DNA of 63,371 nt, taken from Desulfobulbaceae bacterium (GTDB lineage: Bacteria; Desulfobacterota; Desulfobulbia; Desulfobulbales; SURF-16). Below are positions 8,372-16,099 of this stretch, piece after piece; positions within the stretch are counted from its first letter, which is position 1, and the number at the start of each line of letters is the position of its first letter. The position numbers and the translations under genes were made by a program. The notes below the pieces were generated by a model. The model did not search any database and had not been told where the DNA came from. It worked only from the letters and a program-made list of their open reading frames with translations. The stretch lies in contig PKTX01000004.1 in assembly GCA_002868945.1 (NCBI GenBank), positions 127,425-190,795 on the forward strand. The letters run 5' to 3'.

Positions 8372-8446
8372 GTTAACGCTTAACACAACAGGCAACAAAA
8401 ACGTTAACAATGTTAACCTGAAAAGTAACATTAGCATTTTGTTAAC
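8372..8446. promoter_or_regulatory. Repeated GTTAAC-type sites, likely enhancer for the sigma-54 activator
   Basis: GTTAAC occurs at 8372, 8403, 8412 and 8441. One pair forms GTTAACAATGTTAAC (8403-8417) and another dyad is GTTAACGCTTAAC (8372-8384). They lie about 45-120 bases upstream of the -24 element, the usual place for enhancer-binding-protein sites, and just before the activator gene, so autoregulation is also possible. Confidence 0.6.
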
Positions 8447-8506
8447 GTTTGTTTTACATTGTCCCTGTTCACCTAACAGTCCCAGGAAACCAGCCGGAGC
8501 TCCCCG

Positions 8507-9889
8507 ATGCCCCAAGAAGCCATCTTTGAAAACTATTTCTGCGACAACTGGAAGGATGTCATCGACAGGATGACCGAAGGCCTGATGCTGGTGGACACCA
8601 CCGGCAAAATCCTTTTTGTCAATTCCGCCATGGAAAACCTCCTCCTCTACTCCCGCCACGAGCTGGTGGGCCGGCGCTGCGATTTTCTGGAATGCGACGC
8701 CTGCCTGGACCAGCGTCAACAAAAGGGCAACAAGCATTGTGCCCTGTTTCGCAATGGTGATGTCCGCAACCTCAAATGCTCCTTCAAGCGCAAGGATGGC
8801 TCCCGGATCAATGTTCTTAAAAACGCCACCGTCCTTACCGACCCCAGCGGCAAGATGGTGGCCGGTGTCGAGAACCTCACCGACATGACGGACATCCTCA
8901 CCAAGGATCAAATGATCACTGATCTGCGCAACCACTTGAACCGGGATGACAGCTTCCTCGGCATCATCGGCAAAAGCCAGGCCATGAGCAAGGTCTTTGA
9001 CCTGGCAAAAAGCGCGGCACTCTCCGAGGCGCCGGTGGTTATTTACGGCGAAAGCGGCACCGGCAAGGAGCTGGTGGCCAGCGCCATCCACAACCTCAGC
9101 ACCAGAAAAGACAACTCCTTTATCAAGGTAAACTGCGCCGCCCTCAACGAGAACCTCCTGGAGAGCGAACTCTTCGGCCATGTCAAGGGGGCCTTTACCG
9201 GCGCCGAGCGTACCCGCATGGGACGCTTCGAGGCCGCCCACAACGGCTCCATCTTTCTCGATGAAATCGGCGACTTGCCCCTTTCCACCCAAACCAAGCT
9301 GCTGCGGGTCCTCCAGGAACAAGAGATTGAACGGGTCGGCGATCACCAGCCCATTGCCATTGATGTGCGGATCATTGCCGCCACCAACAAGGATCTCGGC
9401 AAACTGATGAAAGAGGGGAAATTCCGCGAGGATCTCTACTACCGCATCGGCGTTATTCCCATCACTCTACCGCCTCTGCGTGAACGCCATGCCGACGTGC
9501 CGCTGCTCATCGAGACCTTTATCGAACGGGCCCGCCTGAAAACCGGCAAGGAGATTAACGCCATTGACAAGGCGGCCCTTGACCTGATGATCTCCTACCC
9601 ATGGCCCGGCAATATCAGGGAACTGATCAACGTTATCGAGTACGCCTTTGTCATCTGCCCCGGCGGCACCATCACCCCGGAGCACCTCCCCCTCCACTTT
9701 ACCAATCCGCCCAGCAAAACAGACGACAGTTCATCGCCCGACAATGATCGGCGCCAGCTGCTGCTTGACACCCTGAAAAAGACCGGCGGCAACAAGTCCA
9801 AGGCGGCCCGCATCCTCGGTATCAGCCGTGTCACTTTGTGGAAACAACTCAAGAAATATGAGATTACCGTGGGCAAGGCCATCCACTGA
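8507..9889 (+). CDS. PAS-domain sigma-54-dependent transcriptional activator
   Basis: 460 aa. A PAS domain spans about residues 15-125 and carries an unusual cysteine set, CDFLECDACLDQ followed by HCALF, which might hold a metal, heme or redox switch. The AAA+ domain (145-385) has GESGTGKE, GAFTGAE, the Walker B motif IFLDEIGD and the FREDLYYRIGV arginine region, so it should activate sigma-54 polymerase. A Fis-type helix-turn-helix closes the protein (GNKSKAARILGISRVTLWKQL). It is divergent from the octaheme cytochrome across 350 bases containing a sigma-54 promoter and repeated sites, so that gene is the likely target. Confidence 0.9.
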   Translation: MPQEAIFENYFCDNWKDVIDRMTEGLMLVDTTGKILFVNSAMENLLLYSRHELVGRRCDFLECDACLDQRQQKGNKHCALFRNGDVRNLKCSFKRKDGSRINVLKNATVLTDPSGKMVAGVENLTDMTDILTKDQMITDLRNHLNRDDSFLGIIGKSQAMSKVFDLAKSAALSEAPVVIYGESGTGKELVASAIHNLSTRKDNSFIKVNCAALNENLLESELFGHVKGAFTGAERTRMGRFEAAHNGSIFLDEIGDLPLSTQTKLLRVLQEQEIERVGDHQPIAIDVRIIAATNKDLGKLMKEGKFREDLYYRIGVIPITLPPLRERHADVPLLIETFIERARLKTGKEINAIDKAALDLMISYPWPGNIRELINVIEYAFVICPGGTITPEHLPLHFTNPPSKTDDSSSPDNDRRQLLLDTLKKTGGNKSKAARILGISRVTLWKQLKKYEITVGKAIH

Positions 9890-9920
9890 GCGGAGGCGGC
9901 AACCCCATACGAGGTGAAGG

Positions 9921-10067
9921 ATGCTTGACTGGATATTACGCCACACCGGCGGCCTGCTCGACTGGCTGCTGGTCTTTCTCTTTGTGGCCGGCCTGGTTTT
10001 CGGTTGCCAGCTGCTGATCAACTTCCTGAAAGAGCCGGACCACGACGCCGATGGCAACGAGGACTGA
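9921..10067 (+). CDS. Small single-pass membrane protein
   Basis: 48 aa: a short amphipathic start (MLDWILRHTGGLLDW), one hydrophobic segment (LLVFLFVAGLVFGCQLLINFL) and an acidic tail (EPDHDADGNED). GAGGTGAAGG lies directly before the ATG. It starts 31 bases after the sigma-54 activator on the same strand and is probably co-transcribed. Its stop codon is the first unit of the GGGCTGA tandem repeat that follows. I do not recognise a family. Confidence 0.6.
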   Translation: MLDWILRHTGGLLDWLLVFLFVAGLVFGCQLLINFLKEPDHDADGNED

Positions 10068-10133
10068 GGGCTGAGGGCTGAGGGCTGAGGGCTGAGGGCT
10101 GAGGGCTGAGGGCTGAGGGCTGAGGGCTGAGGG
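10065..10133 (+). repeat. Tandem 7-bp repeat (GGGCTGA)n
   Basis: About ten near-perfect copies of the heptamer GGGCTGA directly after the small membrane protein. Every reading direction of the unit is free of start signals, so it is most likely non-coding and subject to slippage. Confidence 0.85.
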
Positions 10134-10244
10134 CATATTAATTCAACTTACCGATCAGAGATAACTATTTGTTATCAAACGAATTGAAAGCCGTTTTAGA
10201 GCTGTAACCCCACGGGAATTCAGGAGTCAGAAAACCGAACCACC

Positions 10245-12866
10245 TCAGGCCCGGCGACCCGCCTGAAAGAGCACGGCCTGCTGCTTCAAGGGATCGGTAT
10301 GGATGATCAACTCCTGTTGATCATCGACCATATCGACCAGGTGGATGACCTCCGCCATCCCTGCCCGGGCGGCCGCCTCGCCCGCCAACTGGTTGGGGCG
10401 ACCAAGAAGCAGGGCTTCGCTGAAGAGATAGCCCTGTCGCTGCGGCTCCGGATATACCCCCAGATAGACGATACCCATCTCCACTATGTCGTTGAAGAAG
10501 TGGGTCCCCAGGGAGATGTCCGGACTCAGATTCGCATGCATGGTGGCCAGCTCACAGAGCACCTTGACGTTTTTCACATCACTGCAGGCCACCGGCACCC
10601 CAAGTTCCGGCATCGTGCTGCCCCAACGGCCCGGGCCGATCAGCATGATGCCGCCTGCTGTCGGCTGCCTGACAAGCTCACCAATGAGCCGCGCCACCCC
10701 ATAGCGTTCCGTAGTGGCCAGGGCATGGTATTTTTCCGGCCTGACATAGATGACCCGGCTAATCCGGCCACTGACGGCCTCGCCGATGATTGGTCCGGCA
10801 CTCTTCAGCACAATATCCTCCGTGGCGATATGCCGGGGCGGCGGCACAGCGGCCCTGCCCTCCATGCGCACCTGAAAGGGACGACACTGCAGGAGATTGA
10901 TACGGTAGTGGTCCGGCCCGGCAAAATTGACGGCAAATTCAATATCCACCGGATAGGCATAGGCCGCGGCCAAGGTGGCGAGCATCTCGCGCATATCAGT
11001 GATAAAGGCGGTATCGCGAAAGAGTTTTTCGAAGGTAAGTACCCAGGAGAACACCTTGGTCACACCATGCCGGGCGGCGCGCTCCTCCATGGTCAGATCG
11101 CGATCGGCAAAAAGCTCCAGCGGCAGATCCGGCGCCTTGGCCACCACCTCCTCAAAGGTGGCGCTGCCCTCGGCATTACGGGCCAGATCAATGAGATCGA
11201 CCTTGTGCTGGCTATACCTGTACACCTGGTCTGTGCCCACCTCCGGTCTTTTATGGGGCGCGTTCAGGGCAACGATGCGGGTGTAGTCGTCATCGTGCCG
11301 ATCAACGGCCCGCGTGCCGAGGCCAAAGACCAGACGCAGCAGACCGGCCTGCGGATCAATATCCGGACTCCAGGCAAAGGGATTAAAGGAGTAGCCCACT
11401 CCGGCCAGGTGGGGCAGGTAGATGTCTTGGTAAAAGGCCCCTGAGACGCGCTGCACCAGCAGGGCCATCTCCTCGTAACGGCTCCACAGCCCCCTGTCGG
11501 CCCGATAGGAGAGAACCTCCTGACTCATGGTGCTGGCATAGACGGTGCGCACCGCATTTTTAAACTGTTCGAGCCGCTCTTCCGGCGTGCCACGGTTGGC
11601 GCAAAAGACACTTTCATACTTGCCGGAAAAGGCATTGCCATAGGCATCCTCCAGCAGACTGCTGGAACGGACAATGATCGGCGACTGGCCGAAATAGTTG
11701 AGCATCTCCCGAAACTGCTCCACCGTATCGCGCTGAAACTTACCGGCCAGCAGTTTTTTGCGGATGGCGGCTGCCGCTTTCAGGGGCTCGGCAGCACTCT
11801 TCATTTTATAGCGCTCCCACCAACACTTGTTGTTGATGACAAAGGAGTAAAAGACATCAGAGCCGATAAAAAACGAATCGTGGGTCTCCAGCAGATCCTG
11901 CCACTTATCATCCGTCTTGTTGAGAATGGCACGGGCCAGCAGCATGCCGGTGGCCTTACCGCCGATCAGGCCGGTGCCCACCATACGCTTGCCGATGGCC
12001 ACCAGGTCGCACAGATCAAAATAGCGTTCACAGAGGCGGGCAAGCCGGCTGTCGCGGCTGACGACCATCTTGACCATCTTGCCGAGAAAGGCGCGCTCCC
12101 CGGCGATAGAGCCTTCGCGGCGCCCGGCATCGCAAGCCTGCTGGGCCTCGCGCAGGGTGCGCGACCAGGTATCGGTGAGGGTTATCTTGCCGTCAAGCCA
12201 GGGCTGCGGCGTGGTGGCAAGAATCTCCGAGATTATCATGCTGCTGGTCACCGGCCTAAAGCAGTCACCCTGCCTGGCATGGAGCATATACATGGTGGGA
12301 GTATGCCGGCCCAGCACCTTGAGGGGCAGAATATAATCGCATCCCTTGCTGCGATAGAGATCAAGCACCACCTGGGCGGTGGCATGGATCGTCTTTACCG
12401 ACAAGGGGGTATGGGTGTTGCGCAGCAGGGAAAAGTAGGCCACCGTGTCGGCGGCATAGAGATAGGGACAGGCCAGCTTGAAAAAATTGCCAAGCATGCG
12501 GTCACTGTACCAGTCCACGGCCAGCTCGGAGAGACAGTCAAAGACATAGCAGGCCCCCTTGCCGCAGGCATTTATGACATCAAGGATACGGGTGATGAAC
12601 TGCTCAAAGCCGGCCCGCGGTTCCAGGACATGGGTTTCAGCAGCCCAAGACTCCTCCACCAGGGGAGGATGCCGGGCAAAACGGAAGTAAACCAGTTTTT
12701 TGCCGTCCTGTCGGGCCCTCCCACAGAAGGCTCGAACAAAGGGCACCTGGTGCAGGGCGTCATCCACCTGCCAGACAACATTATCGCCGGCCAGCACCCC
12801 TTGTAGAACATGGTCCAGGGAGTCGATTCCGGAACCAAAGGAAGGCTTCGGGGATAAGTGCGCCAT
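10245..12866 (-). CDS. RecA/KaiC-like plus PEP/pyruvate-binding (PPDK_N) fusion protein
   Basis: 873 aa. The first 230 residues look like a KaiC/RecA-type ATPase (FGSGIDSLDHVLQGVLAGDN at the start, ACYVFDCLSEL as a Walker B-like strand), but the GKT of Walker A is missing. From about residue 310 a PPDK_N domain follows, with features such as GGKATGMLLAR, SPIIVRSSSLLED and FSGKYESVF. The TSHAAI phosphohistidine motif and the PEP-binding barrel of PEP synthase/PPDK are absent, so the full dikinase reaction is unlikely. ATG 12866 has GGAGAAG ahead; an in-frame start 11 codons upstream does not. It lies 106 bases after gdhA and may belong to the same transcript. Confidence 0.75.
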   Translation of the reverse strand: MAHLSPKPSFGSGIDSLDHVLQGVLAGDNVVWQVDDALHQVPFVRAFCGRARQDGKKLVYFRFARHPPLVEESWAAETHVLEPRAGFEQFITRILDVINACGKGACYVFDCLSELAVDWYSDRMLGNFFKLACPYLYAADTVAYFSLLRNTHTPLSVKTIHATAQVVLDLYRSKGCDYILPLKVLGRHTPTMYMLHARQGDCFRPVTSSMIISEILATTPQPWLDGKITLTDTWSRTLREAQQACDAGRREGSIAGERAFLGKMVKMVVSRDSRLARLCERYFDLCDLVAIGKRMVGTGLIGGKATGMLLARAILNKTDDKWQDLLETHDSFFIGSDVFYSFVINNKCWWERYKMKSAAEPLKAAAAIRKKLLAGKFQRDTVEQFREMLNYFGQSPIIVRSSSLLEDAYGNAFSGKYESVFCANRGTPEERLEQFKNAVRTVYASTMSQEVLSYRADRGLWSRYEEMALLVQRVSGAFYQDIYLPHLAGVGYSFNPFAWSPDIDPQAGLLRLVFGLGTRAVDRHDDDYTRIVALNAPHKRPEVGTDQVYRYSQHKVDLIDLARNAEGSATFEEVVAKAPDLPLELFADRDLTMEERAARHGVTKVFSWVLTFEKLFRDTAFITDMREMLATLAAAYAYPVDIEFAVNFAGPDHYRINLLQCRPFQVRMEGRAAVPPPRHIATEDIVLKSAGPIIGEAVSGRISRVIYVRPEKYHALATTERYGVARLIGELVRQPTAGGIMLIGPGRWGSTMPELGVPVACSDVKNVKVLCELATMHANLSPDISLGTHFFNDIVEMGIVYLGVYPEPQRQGYLFSEALLLGRPNQLAGEAAARAGMAEVIHLVDMVDDQQELIIHTDPLKQQAVLFQAGRRA

Positions 12867-12913
12867 ATTCTTCTCCGTTGCAAAGGGGGACAGCGGCATG
12901 ACGGCTCATGATG

Positions 12914-12949
12914 TCGCGCCCCGCCGCCCGGCGAGCGACAGGGGCGCGA
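12914..12949 (-). other. Hairpin between gdhA and the PPDK_N gene
   Basis: TCGCGCCCC (12914-12922) pairs with GGGGCGCGA (12941-12949) across an 18-base loop. There is no T-tract, so it may attenuate, stabilise or process a gdhA-PPDK_N transcript rather than end it. Confidence 0.45.
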
Positions 12950-12972
12950 GTGACCGACGCAGGAGCGTGGAA

Positions 12973-14313
12973 TCAGACCACGCCCTGATCCATCATGGCA
13001 TCCGCCACCTTGACGAAGCCGGCAATGTTGGCGCCGTTCACATAATCAACATAACCATCCTCCTGCTTGCCGTAAGCAACGCAGGCCTCATGGATATTAA
13101 CCTTAATCTGACGCAGCTTTTCGTCGACCTCCTCACGGGCCCAGGCGGTCCTGATGCTGTTTTGGCTCATCTCCAGGCCCGAGGTGGAGACACCACCGGC
13201 ATTGGCCGCCTTGCCGGGCGCATAGAGAATCTTGGCCTTCTGGAAGATCTTCACCGCCTCGGGAACAGTGGGCATATTGGCCCCTTCACCGATGGCATAG
13301 CAGCCATTCTTAACCAGGGTCTGGGCGTCGTTCTCATAAATTTCATTCTGGGTGGCACTGGGAAAGGCGATGTCACAGGGGACCTCCCACGGCTTCTTGC
13401 CCTCAAAATAGGTGCAGCCCTCAAGCTTCTCGGCACACTCCTTGATACGGCCGCGCCGGACATTTTTCAGCTCGAAGACAAACTGCAGGTCCTCGCTGGT
13501 CAGCCCCGTTTCCTTGTAGATATAGCCGCCGGAGTCGGACAGGGTGACAACCGTGGCACCCAGCTCAAGCAATTTTTCAGTGGTATACTGGGCGACGTTG
13601 CCGGAACCGGACACGGTGCACACCTTGCCCTCAAAGCCCTCCCCCCTGGTCTTGAGCATCTCTTGAACAAAATAGACACAGCCATAACCGGTGGCTTCGG
13701 GCCGGATCAGGCTGCCGCCCCAATTGACACCCTTACCGGTGAGAACACCGGTGAATTCATTCTTGAGACGCTTGTACTGGCCGAAAAGAAAACCGATCTC
13801 CCTGGAGCCGACGCCGATATCACCAGCCGGTACGTCGGTATTCTCACCGATATGGCGGAAAAGCTCGGTCATGAAACTCTGACAGAACTTCATCACCTCC
13901 GTGTCCGATTTACCCTTGGGATCAAAGTCGGAACCACCCTTACCGCCGCCCAGAGGCAGGGTGGTCAGGCTGTTCTTGAAGACCTGCTCAAAGGCGAGAA
14001 ACTTGAGAATACCCAGGTTGACACTGGGATGAAAGCGCAGTCCGCCCTTGTAGGGACCGATGGCGCTGTTCATCTCAACCCGGTAGCCCGAGTTGATCTG
14101 CACCTCCTGGTTGTCGTCGAGCCACGGCACCCTGAAGATGAGCACGCGCTCCGGCATGACCATCCTCTCCAGAATTTTCGCCTTGGCATATCGGGGATTC
14201 TTCTCAAGGAAAGGCAAAATAGACTCCGCAACCTCCTGAACCGCCTGATGAAACTCCAGCTCACCCGGATTCTTGCGAATAACATCTTCCATAAATTCCT
14301 GCACACTTTTCAT
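12973..14313 (-). CDS. gdhA: NADP-type glutamate dehydrogenase
   Basis: 446 aa, the usual length of hexameric bacterial GDH. The motif PLGGGKGGSDFDPKGKSD holds the catalytic-site lysine, and a Rossmann motif appears as VSGSGNVAQY. It makes glutamate from 2-oxoglutarate and ammonium. ATG 14313 is chosen because GAGGAAG precedes it and it matches GDH N-termini; the frame extends ten codons further without a site. It is divergent from nrpR, whose product senses 2-oxoglutarate in characterised members, and dyads at 14601-14911 suggest direct repression. The PPDK_N gene follows. Confidence 0.93.
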   Translation of the reverse strand: MKSVQEFMEDVIRKNPGELEFHQAVQEVAESILPFLEKNPRYAKAKILERMVMPERVLIFRVPWLDDNQEVQINSGYRVEMNSAIGPYKGGLRFHPSVNLGILKFLAFEQVFKNSLTTLPLGGGKGGSDFDPKGKSDTEVMKFCQSFMTELFRHIGENTDVPAGDIGVGSREIGFLFGQYKRLKNEFTGVLTGKGVNWGGSLIRPEATGYGCVYFVQEMLKTRGEGFEGKVCTVSGSGNVAQYTTEKLLELGATVVTLSDSGGYIYKETGLTSEDLQFVFELKNVRRGRIKECAEKLEGCTYFEGKKPWEVPCDIAFPSATQNEIYENDAQTLVKNGCYAIGEGANMPTVPEAVKIFQKAKILYAPGKAANAGGVSTSGLEMSQNSIRTAWAREEVDEKLRQIKVNIHEACVAYGKQEDGYVDYVNGANIAGFVKVADAMMDQGVV

Positions 14314-14459
14314 CTGTTTCTTCCTCTTCGCGTAGTTTTTCAATCACCCCCCACCTGCAACAACAAGAGGCGAACAAGGGGGGGCGCACATTGCCGTTCC
14401 CCAGGGAGCGGGGCGCATGATGCGGCAACGGTATGCCGCTCAAGGCGCCACAGCATTAG

Positions 14460-14594
14460 GGCGCCGGCGAGCTGGTCGGAGACAACAATCACGCCACCTG
14501 CTTGGCCGTTGCCGCAATGCTGCTGCGCCTCGACAAAGCCAAACCTCTGCGCCGACTGCCAACAGCGGCCGTGTCACCCTCCAGGAGCACGTAA
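14460..14594 (+). pseudogene. Possible gene remnant between gdhA and nrpR
   Basis: A stretch without start or upstream frame reads GAGELVGDNNHATCLAVAAM then LLRLDKAKPL in the only open plus frame, closed by TAG before 14460 and TAA at 14592-14594. The composition looks protein-like, but I cannot name a family. It may simply be leader sequence. Confidence 0.25.
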
Positions 14595-14600
14595 AAGCCA

Positions 14601-14644
14601 CAAGGCCAGCTTATCGGCAACAAGTTGCCGATAAGCTGGCCTTG
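14601..14644. promoter_or_regulatory. Perfect 21-bp inverted repeat, candidate NrpR operator at gdhA
   Basis: Two 21-bp arms, perfect reverse complements, surround a 2-base AA centre. The inner core is TCGGC and GCCGA separated by 8 bases. On the minus strand it begins right after a weak -10-like TAAGAC, where it would cover the gdhA start site and early leader and block transcription when bound. Confidence 0.6.
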
Positions 14645-14673
14645 GTCTTAGTACAAAACAAGGCAGACTTCAA
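14645..14673 (-). promoter_or_regulatory. Candidate gdhA promoter
   Basis: On the minus strand TTGAAG (14668-14673) and TAAGAC (14645-14650) are spaced by 17 bases. The -35 is reasonable and the -10 weak. It would give a leader of about 325 bases before ATG 14313, which is long, so another promoter nearer the gene is possible. Confidence 0.35.
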
Positions 14674-14746
14674 CCCTTAAATTGTTGGTTTTGTGGAGAT
14701 CTGCTTAAGGATACACGCTGCAAAAAACATAATGAGCAGTACTTTT

Positions 14747-14762
14747 TCGGCATTTTTGCCGG
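14747..14762. promoter_or_regulatory. Candidate NrpR dyad (TCGGC-N6-GCCGG)
   Basis: TCGGC, six A/T-rich bases, then GCCGG. The half-sites and 6-base spacing match the inner part of the 14872-14911 dyad. Archaeal NrpR operators are likewise short dyads with a 6-base spacer, although with other half-sites (GGAA/TTCC). Confidence 0.45.
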
Positions 14763-14871
14763 TGCCCGGCTCCCCTCCCCTTGGTGTACCCCGCCCAAGC
14801 CCCCGACTTTAAACACCCTGAAATCATTGACGAGTTCAAGGAGGCCTGCGCCCCTCTTTTTTTTGCCGAAC

Positions 14872-14911
14872 GCCGGGCCATTTTCGGCAAAATTGCCGAA
14901 AATGGCCCGGC
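14872..14911. promoter_or_regulatory. Perfect 19-bp inverted repeat, candidate NrpR operator at nrpR
   Basis: The arms at 14872-14890 and 14893-14911 are perfect reverse complements around an AA centre. The core is TCGGC-AAAATT-GCCGA. It lies about 75 bases upstream of the -35 element of the nrpR promoter. A further GCCGAA half-site is at 14865-14870. Confidence 0.6.
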
Positions 14912-14985
14912 AAGGCGATGGCACGACAGACGGCATGGGCGGCAACGGCTCCGCCCGCAAATATGAACGGCCGCGTCCTGGAGAG

Positions 14986-15014
14986 TTGCCAGGTCATGGC
15001 GTATTGGCTATATT
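14986..15014 (+). promoter_or_regulatory. Sigma-70-type promoter of nrpR, apparently leaderless
   Basis: TTGCCA (14986-14991), a 17-base spacer and TATATT (15009-15014). The expected start of transcription, 15020-15022, falls at the ATG at 15022, and no Shine-Dalgarno sequence precedes that ATG. Confidence 0.6.
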
Positions 15015-15021
15015 CGTGACA

Positions 15022-16032
15022 ATGAGTGACAAGACCGTAAAAAAAGAACTGACCATCCTTCGCATCCTGCAAAAGGCCGAGACCCCCCTTTCCAGCTCAA
15101 AAATCCTGGAAAGCCTGCAAGCCATGGGCCAGGAGTCCAGCGAACGCACCATCCGGCACTATTTCAAAATTCTCGATGACAAGGGCCTTACCGCCAACCT
15201 GGGCAAAAAGGGGCGCATCATCACCCCCCTGGGCCACAAAGAGCTGAGCAAGGCCCGCATCTTTGACAAGGTGGGCTTCCTGCAGACCAAGATCGACCAA
15301 CTGACCTTCCGGATGAACTTTGACCTCAGCTCCCGAAGCGGCACGGTGATCCTCAACATCACCTTGATCAGCCAGGAAATCCTGGCAAGTGCCGAACCAC
15401 TGATCCGCAAGGTCTATGATGCCGGCTATTCCATGGGCAGCATGATGGCCCTCTTTGCTCCTGGTGAGCGGATGGGAGAATTCGTTATCCCGGAAGGCAT
15501 GGTCGGCTTCGGCACGGTATGCTCCATCACCCTGAACGGCGTGCTGCTCGCCCACGGCATTCCCACCCATTCGATATTCGGCGGCCTCCTTGAGCTGCGT
15601 AAGCGGCAGGCCACCCGTTTTGTCGAGATTATCAAGTATGACGGCACCAGCCTTGACCCCCTGGAAATCTTTATCCGCAGCGGCATGACCGATTATCGTG
15701 GTGCAGTCAAGGATGGCAATGGCCGCATCGGCGCCGGCTTTCGGGAGGTACCGGCAGACAGTCGGGACAAGGTTCTGGCCCTGATTAAGAAACTGGAGGA
15801 GGTGGGCCTGGGCGGCTTTCTGCTCATCGGTTGGCCCGGCCAGCCGCTTCTGGAGATTCCGGTTGCTGAGGGCAGAACCGGCATTGTGGTGATCGGCGGC
15901 CTCAACCCGGTGGCCATCCTTGAAGAATCAGGAATCAAGCTGCAATCGCGTGCCATGGCAGGCATGGTGGAGTACGGCAAACTCTTCCACTACAAGGAAA
16001 TGCAGCAACGGATCAAAAAGTTCACCGGCTGA
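15022..16032 (+). CDS. nrpR: NrpR-family transcriptional repressor (wHTH + NrpR domain)
   Basis: 336 aa. Residues 1-75 form a winged helix (ILRILQKAETPLSSSKILES, then SSERTIRHYFKILDDKGL). The rest is one NrpR regulatory domain (former DUF128; SMGSMMALFAPGERM, GLGGFLLIGWPGQPLLEIPV). In methanogens NrpR represses nitrogen-assimilation genes and is released by 2-oxoglutarate. Being divergent from gdhA supports the same role here. The ATG at 15022 begins the conserved winged helix; longer frames upstream run through the operator and lack a ribosome site. Confidence 0.85.
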   Translation: MSDKTVKKELTILRILQKAETPLSSSKILESLQAMGQESSERTIRHYFKILDDKGLTANLGKKGRIITPLGHKELSKARIFDKVGFLQTKIDQLTFRMNFDLSSRSGTVILNITLISQEILASAEPLIRKVYDAGYSMGSMMALFAPGERMGEFVIPEGMVGFGTVCSITLNGVLLAHGIPTHSIFGGLLELRKRQATRFVEIIKYDGTSLDPLEIFIRSGMTDYRGAVKDGNGRIGAGFREVPADSRDKVLALIKKLEEVGLGGFLLIGWPGQPLLEIPVAEGRTGIVVIGGLNPVAILEESGIKLQSRAMAGMVEYGKLFHYKEMQQRIKKFTG

Positions 16033-16099
16033 GGGCCATCCTGAAGCCAAAGGCGCCGGGCACCCGGCCCGCCAACCACCTCCGTCCCCTCACTCCCCT

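Noticed and set aside
10065-10133. CRISPR-like array
   Set aside because: The unit is 7 bp with no spacers; it is a simple tandem repeat. No CRISPR array is present in the window.
10299-11444. 381-codon plus-strand frame
   Set aside because: Antisense shadow of the PPDK_N fusion gene; no recognisable domain and no ribosome site.
12700-14634. Very long plus-strand frame opposite gdhA and the PPDK_N gene
   Set aside because: It is the antisense frame of gdhA, whose codon bias leaves the opposite strand open; it lacks family motifs and runs through the operator region.
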